From Crenarchaeota archaeon SCGC AAA471-B05 (GTDB lineage: Archaea > Thermoproteota > Thermoprotei > Gearchaeales > Gearchaeaceae): a DNA stretch of 59,556 nucleotides. A program made the translations under genes and the position numbers. The stretch is from positions 65,941-125,496 of the forward strand of contig AQYM01000033.1 in assembly GCA_000380705.1 (NCBI GenBank), written 5' to 3'. Positions 44,376-53,166 of the stretch are shown piece by piece (positions within the stretch are counted from its first letter, which is position 1; each line of letters starts with the position of its first letter). Under the pieces are notes generated by a model that worked only from the letters and a program-made list of their open reading frames with translations, made no database searches and was not told the DNA's origin.

Positions 44376-45902
44376 ATGAATACAACCAACATAAATAAGT
44401 TTGCTCTCTTTTCATTAACCAGAAAACATGAAATTATGCTTAAATTGGCGAATAAACTCGTAGAAAAGAATTATAAGATAATGTGTACCAAAGGAACATA
44501 CAATTATTTAATAACCAATGGTGTGAAAGCTTATTTGATAGAAGATATTTTAGGAATAAAATCTGAATACTTAAAGGGCAAAATAAAAACGATTAATCCT
44601 TTATTACATGCTATGATTTTGGCGGATAGAGAAAATATAGAAGAATTAAATGAGTTACAAAATCTAGGATTAATTGACTATGTTGTTGTAAATTTTTACG
44701 AATTAAATTTTTTAAATTTCGAAAATTTTTTATCATCTCTTGATATAGGTGGTAGAGCATTAATAAACTCTGCTGTAAAAAACTTCAAGTATGTAACTGT
44801 TGCAACTGATGAAGAAGACGCAGCTAATATAATTAAAGAGTTAGAAACATTAGGAACAACTTCTTATGAATTAAGAAAAAAATTAGCCATTAAAGCTATG
44901 GAATATTTGATAAATTACGAATCAAAATGTTATACATTTATGAATGAAGTTTTAGCTGATCGTTTTTCTTTTTTCCTACTATTAAATGAGGGGAAAAAGT
45001 TGAGATATGGAGAAAATCCTCATCAAAGGGCATACTTGTTCAAATATGAAACCGATCCTGAAATATTTGTAGAGAAGATATCAGGAGAAGAACTTTCGTA
45101 TAATAATTTACTAGATATCGATGCTTGTATTAAAATTTTAAGCGAATTTGAAGAAAAAACTTGTGTTATAGTTAAGCATACCAATCCTTGCGCTGTTTAT
45201 AGTAATGATAAAACTTCAAATGTTGAGTTATTTTTAAAAACCTATGAGGCTGGAAGCACTTCAGTTTATGGAGGAATTTTAGCTTTTAATTTTACGGTTG
45301 ATAAAGAATTAGCTAGCCTGATTTCAAATCATTTTTTTGACATAATAATAGCTAAAGATTATGAAGATTCTTCATTAGAAATATTAAAAAAGAAAAGGAA
45401 AACTAAAATTATACTTTGTAAGAACATAGGTAAGAGACTTAATAAAGCTTGGATTTTAAGAACAATTACCAACGGTATTCTTATCCAAGAGAGGGATTTA
45501 CATGAAATAACTTCTGATAGCTTAAAGATTGTTTCCAAAAGGATTCCAACGGAAAAAGAAATTTCAGATATGATATTTGCTTGGAAAGTAGTAAAACATG
45601 TCAATTCCAATGCTATAGTTGTTGCCAAGGATAAATTAACTTTAGGAATAGGTTGTGGTCAAACAAGCAGAATAGATGCAACCAAGATTGCTTTAAGTAA
45701 GGCAGGAATAAAAGCTAAGAATGCGGTTTTAGCATCAGACGGTTTCTTTCCTTTTAGGGATAGTATTGATTTAGCTGCCTCCTATGGGATTTCTGCAATA
45801 ATTGAACCTGGTGGATCGATAAGAGATAAAGAAGTAATAGAAGCTGCAAATGAACATGGCATATCGTTGGTATTTACCAATATTAGATGTTTTAAACATT
45901 AG
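44376..45902 (+). CDS. purH: Bifunctional AICAR transformylase/IMP cyclohydrolase
   Basis: Last two steps to IMP, using 10-formyl-THF. AICAR transformylase half (from about residue 200): RYGENPHQRAY, VIVKHTNPCAV, GSTSVYGGI and ASDGFFPFRDSIDLA. IMP cyclohydrolase half (1-190) is diverged: the usual STGGT is CTKGT, GRVKTLHPKIH is GKIKTINPLLH, but VVVNFYE and LDIGGRALINSAVKN keep the Tyr, Asp and Lys. 508 aa. Few archaea have this fused folate enzyme. folC begins on the base after its stop. Confidence 0.95.
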   Translation: MNTTNINKFALFSLTRKHEIMLKLANKLVEKNYKIMCTKGTYNYLITNGVKAYLIEDILGIKSEYLKGKIKTINPLLHAMILADRENIEELNELQNLGLIDYVVVNFYELNFLNFENFLSSLDIGGRALINSAVKNFKYVTVATDEEDAANIIKELETLGTTSYELRKKLAIKAMEYLINYESKCYTFMNEVLADRFSFFLLLNEGKKLRYGENPHQRAYLFKYETDPEIFVEKISGEELSYNNLLDIDACIKILSEFEEKTCVIVKHTNPCAVYSNDKTSNVELFLKTYEAGSTSVYGGILAFNFTVDKELASLISNHFFDIIIAKDYEDSSLEILKKKRKTKIILCKNIGKRLNKAWILRTITNGILIQERDLHEITSDSLKIVSKRIPTEKEISDMIFAWKVVKHVNSNAIVVAKDKLTLGIGCGQTSRIDATKIALSKAGIKAKNAVLASDGFFPFRDSIDLAASYGISAIIEPGGSIRDKEVIEAANEHGISLVFTNIRCFKH

Positions 45903-47282
45903 ATGAACAAGTTTAATAAATACGAGGATGTTCTTAATTGGTTGTACAGACTAAAAAGATTTGGAATGACGAAAGGAGTTGATAATTTAAAAATCTTAGC
46001 CGAAGAGTTTAAAAATATTCATGATGAATTAAAAGTTATTCTTGTTACAGGAAGTGGGGGAAAAGGTTCAACGGTTGCAATATTAAGCAAAATATTGGAA
46101 AAATCAAATTACAAGGTAGGAACATTTACTAAACCTCATTTGCATAGGTATACTGAACGAATATCCATAAATTCCCAAGAAATAAGTAGAGAAGACTTAA
46201 TTGAAATCGCAAATAGAATTTATAATAAGATAGAAGAGATAAGAACAAGAAGAGAGTATTATCCCACTTTTTTTGAGGTTACGAGCATGATATCTATATT
46301 ATACTTTTATGAAAGGAATGTTGATCTTTGTATATATGAAGTAGGCATAGGAGGTAGATATGATGCTACAAATATCTTGAATCCTCTCATATCATGTATT
46401 ACTAGAGTGTATTTAGAACATACAAATATTCTTGGTAATACTGTAGAAGATATTGCTTGGAATAAAGTTGGAATAGCTAGAGAAAATCGATTTTTAATCA
46501 CGGGTGAGAGTGATAATAGAGCATTAAGAATAATTAAAGATGAATGCTCAAAAATCGACTGTGAAGTTTTAACCGTTGGAAAGGAAAAAAATAAAGATAT
46601 AATTTATGAAACAGTTATTAGTAATTTAAACGAGAATAAATTCAATTATTTCGGTCTTCTTAATGAATATAATAATCTTGAATTAAACTTAAAGGGTGAT
46701 CATCAGCAACTTAACTGCTCTATTGCTATAGCTTGCTGTGAAATTCTTAAAATTTTAGGTTATAATATAAATGAGGGAGCTATAAGGGAAGCCTTAAAGG
46801 ACGTTAAATGGGCTGGAAGAATGGAAATTTTTAATTATGGAAATACTTCAATTATTTTGGATGCTGCCAAGGATCCATATGCTATGAATACTCTGGTGAA
46901 TTTTTTAATTAGAAATGGGCTTAAAGATGTTATAGTGGTTATAAGTATCTCTAGTGATAAAGATTATAAGAACATGTTATCAGAACTATTAAGATTATCC
47001 AATACCTTTATATTAAGTAAACATAAAGTAATGGAAAGAGCTATTCTTCCTGAAAAATTAAAAGAAGCTTTATTAGCTATGAAAAATGATACTAAAATCT
47101 ACGTTATAAATGATATAAAAGAAGCTGTTAAAAAAGCTTTGGAGATTTCGAATAAAGAAAAACCTATACTAGTTACAGGTTCTGTATTTACTGTTGCTGA
47201 AGCAAGAGAATTTTTGAAAAACGAAGAATCAGATTCAATAAATTTAGCCGATCCTCACACTTTAATAGATTCTTCTCCATGA
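45903..47282 (+). CDS. folC: Folylpolyglutamate/dihydrofolate synthase-like ligase
   Basis: Mur-ligase family enzyme adding glutamate to (dihydro)pteroate/folate. P-loop VTGSGGKGSTVAILSKILE, FTKPHLHRYTERISIN, EVGIGGRYDATNIL, and C-terminal ILDAAKDPYAMNTLVNFL. 459 aa. It follows purH with no gap and overlaps folP by 4 bases. The folC-folP order resembles the FolC-FolP fusion of haloarchaea. Confidence 0.92.
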   Translation: MNKFNKYEDVLNWLYRLKRFGMTKGVDNLKILAEEFKNIHDELKVILVTGSGGKGSTVAILSKILEKSNYKVGTFTKPHLHRYTERISINSQEISREDLIEIANRIYNKIEEIRTRREYYPTFFEVTSMISILYFYERNVDLCIYEVGIGGRYDATNILNPLISCITRVYLEHTNILGNTVEDIAWNKVGIARENRFLITGESDNRALRIIKDECSKIDCEVLTVGKEKNKDIIYETVISNLNENKFNYFGLLNEYNNLELNLKGDHQQLNCSIAIACCEILKILGYNINEGAIREALKDVKWAGRMEIFNYGNTSIILDAAKDPYAMNTLVNFLIRNGLKDVIVVISISSDKDYKNMLSELLRLSNTFILSKHKVMERAILPEKLKEALLAMKNDTKIYVINDIKEAVKKALEISNKEKPILVTGSVFTVAEAREFLKNEESDSINLADPHTLIDSSP

Positions 47283-48397
47283 TGGCAAAATCTATTTCTT
47301 TGGAAATACTAAATAATAAAATATTTATAAAAGAAATTTCAGAAGATCTTAAGAATATATTTAAAATAGAAATAGAAGATTTAAGTCATGACGAATATGT
47401 TGTTTTAAAAGAGTATTTAAAGAACATTAATATAGAAATTAAAAGAAGTGTAAATAATAATTATGAAATTAATTTTATTTTCAATCAGAATGAAATAATT
47501 GATGATAAAAATCCTTTTATTAATAAAATTTTAGAAATCATAAATAAATATAAAAATTATTCTAGTCCTATAAAAATAAATAGTAAAATCCTTGATTTTA
47601 AAAAGACCTATATAATGGGAATACTTAATGTAACTCCGGATTCTTTTTACGATGGAGGAAGATTCTTTGAAAAGGAAAAAGCGGTTGCCCATGCTTTAAA
47701 AATGGTAAATGAAGGAGTAGATATAATCGATATAGGTGGGGAATCTACGAGACCTGGTTCTGATAGAATAAGCGAAGAAGAAGAAATTAAAAGAGTTATT
47801 CCTGTTATAAAAGAAATTAGGAAAAATAGTGATGTAATAATTTCAATCGATACTTATAAATCTAAGGTAGCTGAAGAAGCCTTATCTGCTGGTGCAGATA
47901 TAGTTAACGATATTAGCGGCTGTATAGCAGACGAAAAAATGCCGGATATTATAAAATCCTATGGAGTTCCAGTTATAGTAATGCATATTAGAGGAAATCC
48001 GAAGATAATGCAAAGAGATGTTCATTACAATGATGTAGTTAAAGATATAATAAGATCCTTGAGGAATAGAATTAATTACTTAAAATTACGAGGAATTAAT
48101 GAAGAAAAAATAATAATTGATCCTGGTATTGGTTTTGGTAAAACTGTAGATGATAATATAAGAATAATAAAAAGACTAAAAGAATTCAGATGTCTCGGAA
48201 GACCTATCCTTATTGGCCCTTCTAGAAAATCTTTTATAGGAAAAATATTAGATCTTCCTCCTGAGGAAAGACTTGAAGGTACTTTAGCTGTATTAGCTTT
48301 ATGCATAATTAATGGGGCAAATATAATTAGAGTTCATGATGTAAAAGAAGCTGTCAGAGTAGCTAAAATTATCGATTATATTAAATTCTTAACCTAG
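47279..48397 (+). CDS. folP: Dihydropteroate synthase with N-terminal extension
   Basis: Joins pterin pyrophosphate and p-aminobenzoate. Both signatures are intact: IMGILNVTPDSFYDGGRF and GVDIIDIGGESTRPGSDR; ADIVNDISGC, VIVMHIRGNPKIMQRD, DPGIGFGKT and GPSRKSFIG follow. About 112 residues precede the enzyme domain (Asn/Ile/Lys-rich, no motif seen), making it 372 aa instead of ~280. Last gene of purH-folC-folP. Confidence 0.94.
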   Translation: MMAKSISLEILNNKIFIKEISEDLKNIFKIEIEDLSHDEYVVLKEYLKNINIEIKRSVNNNYEINFIFNQNEIIDDKNPFINKILEIINKYKNYSSPIKINSKILDFKKTYIMGILNVTPDSFYDGGRFFEKEKAVAHALKMVNEGVDIIDIGGESTRPGSDRISEEEEIKRVIPVIKEIRKNSDVIISIDTYKSKVAEEALSAGADIVNDISGCIADEKMPDIIKSYGVPVIVMHIRGNPKIMQRDVHYNDVVKDIIRSLRNRINYLKLRGINEEKIIIDPGIGFGKTVDDNIRIIKRLKEFRCLGRPILIGPSRKSFIGKILDLPPEERLEGTLAVLALCIINGANIIRVHDVKEAVRVAKIIDYIKFLT

Positions 48398-48415
48398 TTT
48401 TTATTAGAAGAAACT

Positions 48416-48958
48416 TTAATATATTATTCTTTTATTCGATACAATTAAATCGAGTTTTAAATCTTTCTTAGGAAGCTCGTTTATTATTTGAAAATCATAT
48501 GCAACTCCTACTTTTATCGCTGATAAATTTCTGCAAAAATTATCATAATACCCATAACCATATCCTAGCCTATAACATTTCATATCAAATATTACACCTG
48601 GAACAAGTATTAGATCCAATTCTTGAGGAGGTAATATTTCTTCTTTTATTGGTATAGGTATTCCGTATTCTGCAGGTTTGACTTCCTCTAATTTCTTCAA
48701 CTTTATTGGTATAATATTTCTATTAATTATATCACATTTGGGTAAAGCGAAGATTTTTTCTGCAATATATTTTTTAATCAAAGGCAAAATATTTACTTCA
48801 TTTTTTATTGGGTAATAACCCATTATCTTCTTGGCTCTTTTAAATACTTCAAGATTCTCGATATTTTTACATATAACTTCACTTAAAGCGTAAACTTCTT
48901 CTTCTTTCATTCTCATCCTTTTTTCAAGAAATTCTCTTCTTAACTCTTGAATTTCCAT
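48416..48958 (-). CDS. 5-formyltetrahydrofolate cyclo-ligase
   Basis: Returns 5-formyl-THF to the methenyl-THF pool using ATP. N-terminal LRREFLEKRMRMKEEEV with the conserved basic residues, YPIKNEVNILPLI, and the diagnostic LVPGVIFDMKCYRLGYGYGYYD. 180 aa. Divergent from purS with only 33 bases between starts, so the two promoters must overlap. Confidence 0.94.
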   Translation of the reverse strand: MEIQELRREFLEKRMRMKEEEVYALSEVICKNIENLEVFKRAKKIMGYYPIKNEVNILPLIKKYIAEKIFALPKCDIINRNIIPIKLKKLEEVKPAEYGIPIPIKEEILPPQELDLILVPGVIFDMKCYRLGYGYGYYDNFCRNLSAIKVGVAYDFQIINELPKKDLKLDLIVSNKRIIY

Positions 48959-48991
48959 AACTAAATATTACAAAAATAAATAATTTTAATT

Positions 48992-49474
48992 ATGAAATGG
49001 ATTATCTCTGTATGGTTCAAAGATCCTGAAATGGATTCCAAAAATAAGTCTTTAAGGAGGGAAATAAGTGAATTGATTGGTAAGAATGTTGATCTTAGAA
49101 TTTTTACTAACTATGTTTTAGAATGTTCTTTGAATGAAGAGGAACTAAAAAATATTTGCGAAGATTTCTTTATAGATAATGAATTAGAAAATTTTATGAT
49201 AAATATTTTTGAAGATTTTGATAAATTTAGGATAAAAGACAAAAAGTATAAATGGCAAGTTAATATATATTTAAAAAAATTTATAATAAATCCTAATGAT
49301 GAAATAATATTTAAAGTATTAGATACAATCTATCCTAAAAAGTTTTCTAATCTTGTTACTTTTAATACTTATTTATTTTCTCGAATAATCGATTATAATG
49401 AATTGGATTTGATCATTAATAAATTGTTAGCAAATAAATTATTACATGAGGTAAAGATATTTGAAAATGAATAG
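48992..49474 (+). CDS. purS: Tandem-duplicated PurS (FGAM synthase small subunit)
   Basis: PurS links the PurL synthetase and PurQ glutaminase. Normal PurS is about 80 residues; this one is 160 and appears to be two PurS units in line. Unit 1 (about 2-71) runs from WIISVWFKDPEMDSKNKSLR to FFIDNELENFMINIF; unit 2 (about 86-157) runs from WQVNIYLKKFIINPNDEIIF to LLANKLLHEVKIF. Both show the strand-helix-strand pattern with the LLANxxxxxxxI ending. purL begins 14 bases before its stop. Confidence 0.82.
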   Translation: MKWIISVWFKDPEMDSKNKSLRREISELIGKNVDLRIFTNYVLECSLNEEELKNICEDFFIDNELENFMINIFEDFDKFRIKDKKYKWQVNIYLKKFIINPNDEIIFKVLDTIYPKKFSNLVTFNTYLFSRIIDYNELDLIINKLLANKLLHEVKIFENE

Positions 49475-51830
49475 GGTCAGTACATTTAATTTAGCTTTAA
49501 TGAAAGACGAAGATTTGGAGAAATTAAATAACGATTTAAATCTTTCGCTAAGTTTAGAGGAACTTAGAACGATAAAAAATTATTATAAAAAGGAAAAACG
49601 GCCAGCCACAGACGTAGAACTTTTTACCTTTTCGCAGGTATGGTCTGAGCATTGTTTTCATAAAACCTTTAAAGCTAAAATAATTTTCAACAATAAAGAA
49701 ATTATAGACGGTTTATTCAAATCTTTCATATATAAAGCTACGAAGGAATTAAATAAAAAATGGTGTTTAAAAGTTTTTGAAGATAATGCAGGAATAATAG
49801 ATTTTGATGGAAATTATGCTATAGCTGTAAAAGTTGAAACACATAATCATCCCACAGCCATTGACCCCTTTAATGGTGCAAATACAGGTGTAGGAGGGGT
49901 CTATAGGGATATTTTAGGTGTAGGAGCAAGACCAATAGCTACTATGGATTATCTTTTCTTTGGACCTTTGAATTTATCTCCTTCAGAACTTCCAAGTAAT
50001 ATAATTCATCCTAAAATAATGCTTAAAAAAGTTGTTGCAGGAATAGCTGATTATGGAAATAAAGTTGGAGTTCCAACCGTAAACGGATCTGTACATTTTC
50101 ATAAAGGTTACATAAGAAATCCTTTAGTTTTTGTAGGCTCTGTTGGTATTCTACCATTTAAAAGATACATAAGAAATCCTAAACCTAAAGATAAAATAAT
50201 ATTGGTAGGAGGAAAAACTGGGAGAGATGGAATTCAAGGCGCCTCTTTTGCTTCTTTAAGCTTATCTTCATCTAACGAGGAAAGATATTATAGCGCAGTA
50301 CAGCTTGGAAATCCTGTAGAAGAAAAAAAGATAATTGAAGCTGTAATAAGAGCTAGGGATTATGGAAAGAATCCGTTATATTCGTTGATTACCGATCTTG
50401 GAGGCGGAGGTTTAGCTGTCGCTTTATGTGAAAGTTTAAAGGATTTAGGTGGTTTTGTTGACTTGAGTCAAGTACCTTTAAAGCATAAAAATATGGAACC
50501 TTGGGAGATTTGGATATCAGAATCGCAAGAAAGGATGTTATTGGTTGTTCCTCCTGAAAATGTTAAAAAAATATTGGAAATATTTGAAGAAGAGAGTGAA
50601 GCTACTGTGATAGGCGAAGTAGGAAATGATAGGATTTTAAAAGTTTATTATGGTGAAGAGAACGTTGGAAAGATTGATTTACAATTTCTCTTTAATAACT
50701 ACCCACAAATAACTATGGAGGCCTATTATAAAGCTGAAAAATATGAAAGTGATGAAAAATATAATTTAGAGAAAGATGATTATAGTGAAGATTTACTGAG
50801 ACTTTTAAGCGATCCAAATATAGCGAGTAAGGAATGGATAATAAGGCAGTATGATCATGAAGTAGGGGCTCGTACAATAATTAAACCTTTACAAGGAATA
50901 AATCAAGAAGGACCAGGTGATGCTTGCGTTATTAAACCACTTTATGATTCATGGAAAGGGATAGTAATTTCTCATGGAGGAAATCCTTATTATTCCTATG
51001 ACCCTTATAAAATGGCTTTATCAGCTATAGACGAAGCTATAAGGAATAATATTGCTGTAGGTGGCAGAAGAATAGCTCTGCTAGATAATTTTAGTTGGGG
51101 AGACCCAAGAAAACCTGAAGAACTAGGTAAATTAGTTATGGCTTGTAAAGGATGTTATGAAGGAGCAATAGGATATGATGCTCCTTTTGTTTCAGGAAAG
51201 GATAGTCTTTATAATGAATATATAGAAAATGGAAAATCATATTCTATTCCGCCTACTTTGGTAATAACAGCTATAGGTATTATACCTGATGTAAGAAAGT
51301 CTGTCACAATGGATTTTAAAAGGAGCGGAAGCTATATTTACATTCTAGGTTATACTTACGATGAAATGGGAGGCTCGTTATATTATGAAATACAAGGAAT
51401 AAAGAATCCAAATATTCCCACACCAAATATTAAAATGGCTAAAAGTATTTTTGAAAGAGTAACAAGGGCAATAGATAGAGGTTTAATTAGAGCATGTCAT
51501 GATTGTTCTGAAGGCGGTTTAGCTGTAGCTATAGCTGAAATGTGTATAGGGGGTTATTTAGGAGCAGAAATATATTTGAATAAAGTACCTACAAATTTAA
51601 AAAAGAATCATAAGATTCTTTTTTCAGAAAGCAATTCGAGATTTATAGTAGAAGTGGCTCAAGGTTATGAGAAAGAATTTGAACATATTATGCAAGGAAT
51701 ACCCTATGCAAAAATAGGTTTTGTAAGAAGTGATAAAAATTTAATTATTAAAGGAATAAATAATGAAACAATCGTTAATGTTTCTTTAAATGAAATTATT
51801 AAGGCCTGGAAAGAACCTTTGAGTTTTTAA
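49461..51830 (+). CDS. purL: FGAM synthase subunit PurL
   Basis: Synthetase of the PurLQS complex converting FGAR to FGAM with ATP and glutamine-derived ammonia. FTFSQVWSEHCFHKTF, VKVETHNHPTAIDPFNGANTGVGG, GGKTGRDGIQGASFAS, and the second half ends with ACHDCSEGGLAVAIAEM. 789 aa, somewhat longer than most small-type PurL (600-760). Overlaps purS by 14 bases; purQ starts 1 base after its stop. Confidence 0.97.
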   Translation: MKMNRVSTFNLALMKDEDLEKLNNDLNLSLSLEELRTIKNYYKKEKRPATDVELFTFSQVWSEHCFHKTFKAKIIFNNKEIIDGLFKSFIYKATKELNKKWCLKVFEDNAGIIDFDGNYAIAVKVETHNHPTAIDPFNGANTGVGGVYRDILGVGARPIATMDYLFFGPLNLSPSELPSNIIHPKIMLKKVVAGIADYGNKVGVPTVNGSVHFHKGYIRNPLVFVGSVGILPFKRYIRNPKPKDKIILVGGKTGRDGIQGASFASLSLSSSNEERYYSAVQLGNPVEEKKIIEAVIRARDYGKNPLYSLITDLGGGGLAVALCESLKDLGGFVDLSQVPLKHKNMEPWEIWISESQERMLLVVPPENVKKILEIFEEESEATVIGEVGNDRILKVYYGEENVGKIDLQFLFNNYPQITMEAYYKAEKYESDEKYNLEKDDYSEDLLRLLSDPNIASKEWIIRQYDHEVGARTIIKPLQGINQEGPGDACVIKPLYDSWKGIVISHGGNPYYSYDPYKMALSAIDEAIRNNIAVGGRRIALLDNFSWGDPRKPEELGKLVMACKGCYEGAIGYDAPFVSGKDSLYNEYIENGKSYSIPPTLVITAIGIIPDVRKSVTMDFKRSGSYIYILGYTYDEMGGSLYYEIQGIKNPNIPTPNIKMAKSIFERVTRAIDRGLIRACHDCSEGGLAVAIAEMCIGGYLGAEIYLNKVPTNLKKNHKILFSESNSRFIVEVAQGYEKEFEHIMQGIPYAKIGFVRSDKNLIIKGINNETIVNVSLNEIIKAWKEPLSF

Positions 51831-51831
51831 C

Positions 51832-52611
51832 ATGAGGGTTGCTGCTTTAGTTATTAGAGCTGAAGGTACAAACTGCGATTTGGAAACTTTTGAAGCTTTA
51901 AAAGTTGCCGGTGCAGAAACTTTTCTAGTTCATATAAATGAATTAATAAAAAGGAAAGTAAGCTTAGAGGATTTTCAAATATGTGTAATTCCAGGGGGTT
52001 TTTCATATGGAGACAATGTTTCTGCAGGAAAATTACTGGCTAATTTAATAAAAAATTATTTAAATAAGGACTTTAAGAGATTCATCGAAGAAGGAAAACC
52101 TTTGATAGGAATTTGTAATGGATTTCAGGTACTTTTAAAAGCTGGATTTTTACCTTTCTCCAATGAAAATAAACAATTTGCTTCACTTACTATAAATAGT
52201 TCAGGCTTATTTATTGATAAATGGGTTTATTTAAGACATGTAAATAGGAGAAAGTGTATTTTAACAAAATATTCAAATAATGTAATATATCTTCCGATAA
52301 ATCATGCGGAAGGTAGATTTGTAGCTGATGATAAAATTATAAAAAAACTTTTCGAAGAGGATCAAATAGTTTATCAGTATTCTCATAGCGATGGGAGTAT
52401 CGATGAAAGAGCAAATCCCAACGGTTCCAAATATAATATAGCAGCAATATGTAATGAGTATGGAAATGTGTTGGGCATTATGCCTCATCCTGAAAAATTC
52501 ATTCATAAGTATCTTCATCCATGTTGGACAAGATTTCCAAATTTAAAAGAAGAAGGTGACGGACTTTTTATTTTTAAAAATGCAGTAAACTACGCTAAAA
52601 AGTTTATATAA
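51832..52611 (+). CDS. purQ: FGAM synthase glutaminase subunit PurQ
   Basis: Class I glutamine amidotransferase producing ammonia for PurL. IPGGFSYGDNVSAG, nucleophile Cys in LIGICNGFQVLLKAGFL, and the catalytic His-x-Glu in GIMPHPEKF. 259 aa, slightly above the usual ~230. Downstream of purL by one base and upstream of purE by 19 bases to its ATG. Confidence 0.97.
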   Translation: MRVAALVIRAEGTNCDLETFEALKVAGAETFLVHINELIKRKVSLEDFQICVIPGGFSYGDNVSAGKLLANLIKNYLNKDFKRFIEEGKPLIGICNGFQVLLKAGFLPFSNENKQFASLTINSSGLFIDKWVYLRHVNRRKCILTKYSNNVIYLPINHAEGRFVADDKIIKKLFEEDQIVYQYSHSDGSIDERANPNGSKYNIAAICNEYGNVLGIMPHPEKFIHKYLHPCWTRFPNLKEEGDGLFIFKNAVNYAKKFI

Positions 52612-52630
52612 GAAAATTCTATTGTATTTT

Positions 52631-53056
52631 ATGGTCGAGTTTAAGGTATTAATAATATGCGGTAGTAAATCTGATTTGGAAATAGCTAAAAAAGCTGAAG
52701 AAGTTTTAGCCAATAATAATATAAAATATGAGGTTGTGGTTGCTTCAGCGCATAGAGAACCTGAAAGAGTTAAAGATATTGTTACGAAAAGTGATGCTGA
52801 TGTTTTTATAGCTATAGCAGGTTTATCCGCAGCTTTACCTGGTTTTATTGCATCTTATACAAATAAGCCTGTTATAGGAGTCCCTGTTTCAGCTAAATTG
52901 AACGGATTGGACGCTTTACTATCAATGGTTCAAATGCCATCCGGTGTACCTGTTGCAACTGTAGGAATAGATAATGCTGCAAATGCAGCTTATCTAGCAC
53001 TTAGGATTTTAAATCTAGTTAAAAGTAAAATTTCCGCACAAAAAAATACTGAATAA
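52631..53056 (+). CDS. purE: N5-CAIR mutase / AIR carboxylase catalytic subunit
   Basis: Forms CAIR from AIR or N5-CAIR. LIICGSKSDLEIAKKAEEVL, VASAHREPERV and VGIDNAANAAYLALRIL; the block GLDALLSMVQMPSGVPVATV is like class I PurE. No purK is seen in the window. ATG 52631 gives MVEFKVLIICGSKSD; the in-frame TTG at 52622 is less likely. 141 aa. Last gene of purSLQE and adjacent to the replication origin. Confidence 0.95.
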   Translation: MVEFKVLIICGSKSDLEIAKKAEEVLANNNIKYEVVVASAHREPERVKDIVTKSDADVFIAIAGLSAALPGFIASYTNKPVIGVPVSAKLNGLDALLSMVQMPSGVPVATVGIDNAANAAYLALRILNLVKSKISAQKNTE

Positions 53057-53166
53057 TTTTTATTTAATCTTCAGATTCCAGTGGAAATTTATTTGTTTCC
53101 GTCAATCTCCACTGGAAAAAAAAGAAAAACATTTAAATTTTAGTAAAAAGATTATATAAATCCCTT
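53057..53166. other. Candidate replication origin with two ORB sites
   Basis: Two copies of the Orc1/Cdc6 origin-recognition core CCAGTGGA flanked by T and A: TTCCAGTGGAAATTT on the plus strand (53076-53090) and its inverted partner CTCCACTGGAAAAAA (53107-53121), which face each other 20 bases apart. An A/T-only stretch (53120-53160) follows, suitable as an unwinding element and as the cdc6 promoter. The match to archaeal mini-ORB elements and the adjacent orc1/cdc6 gene make this a likely origin. Confidence 0.82.
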
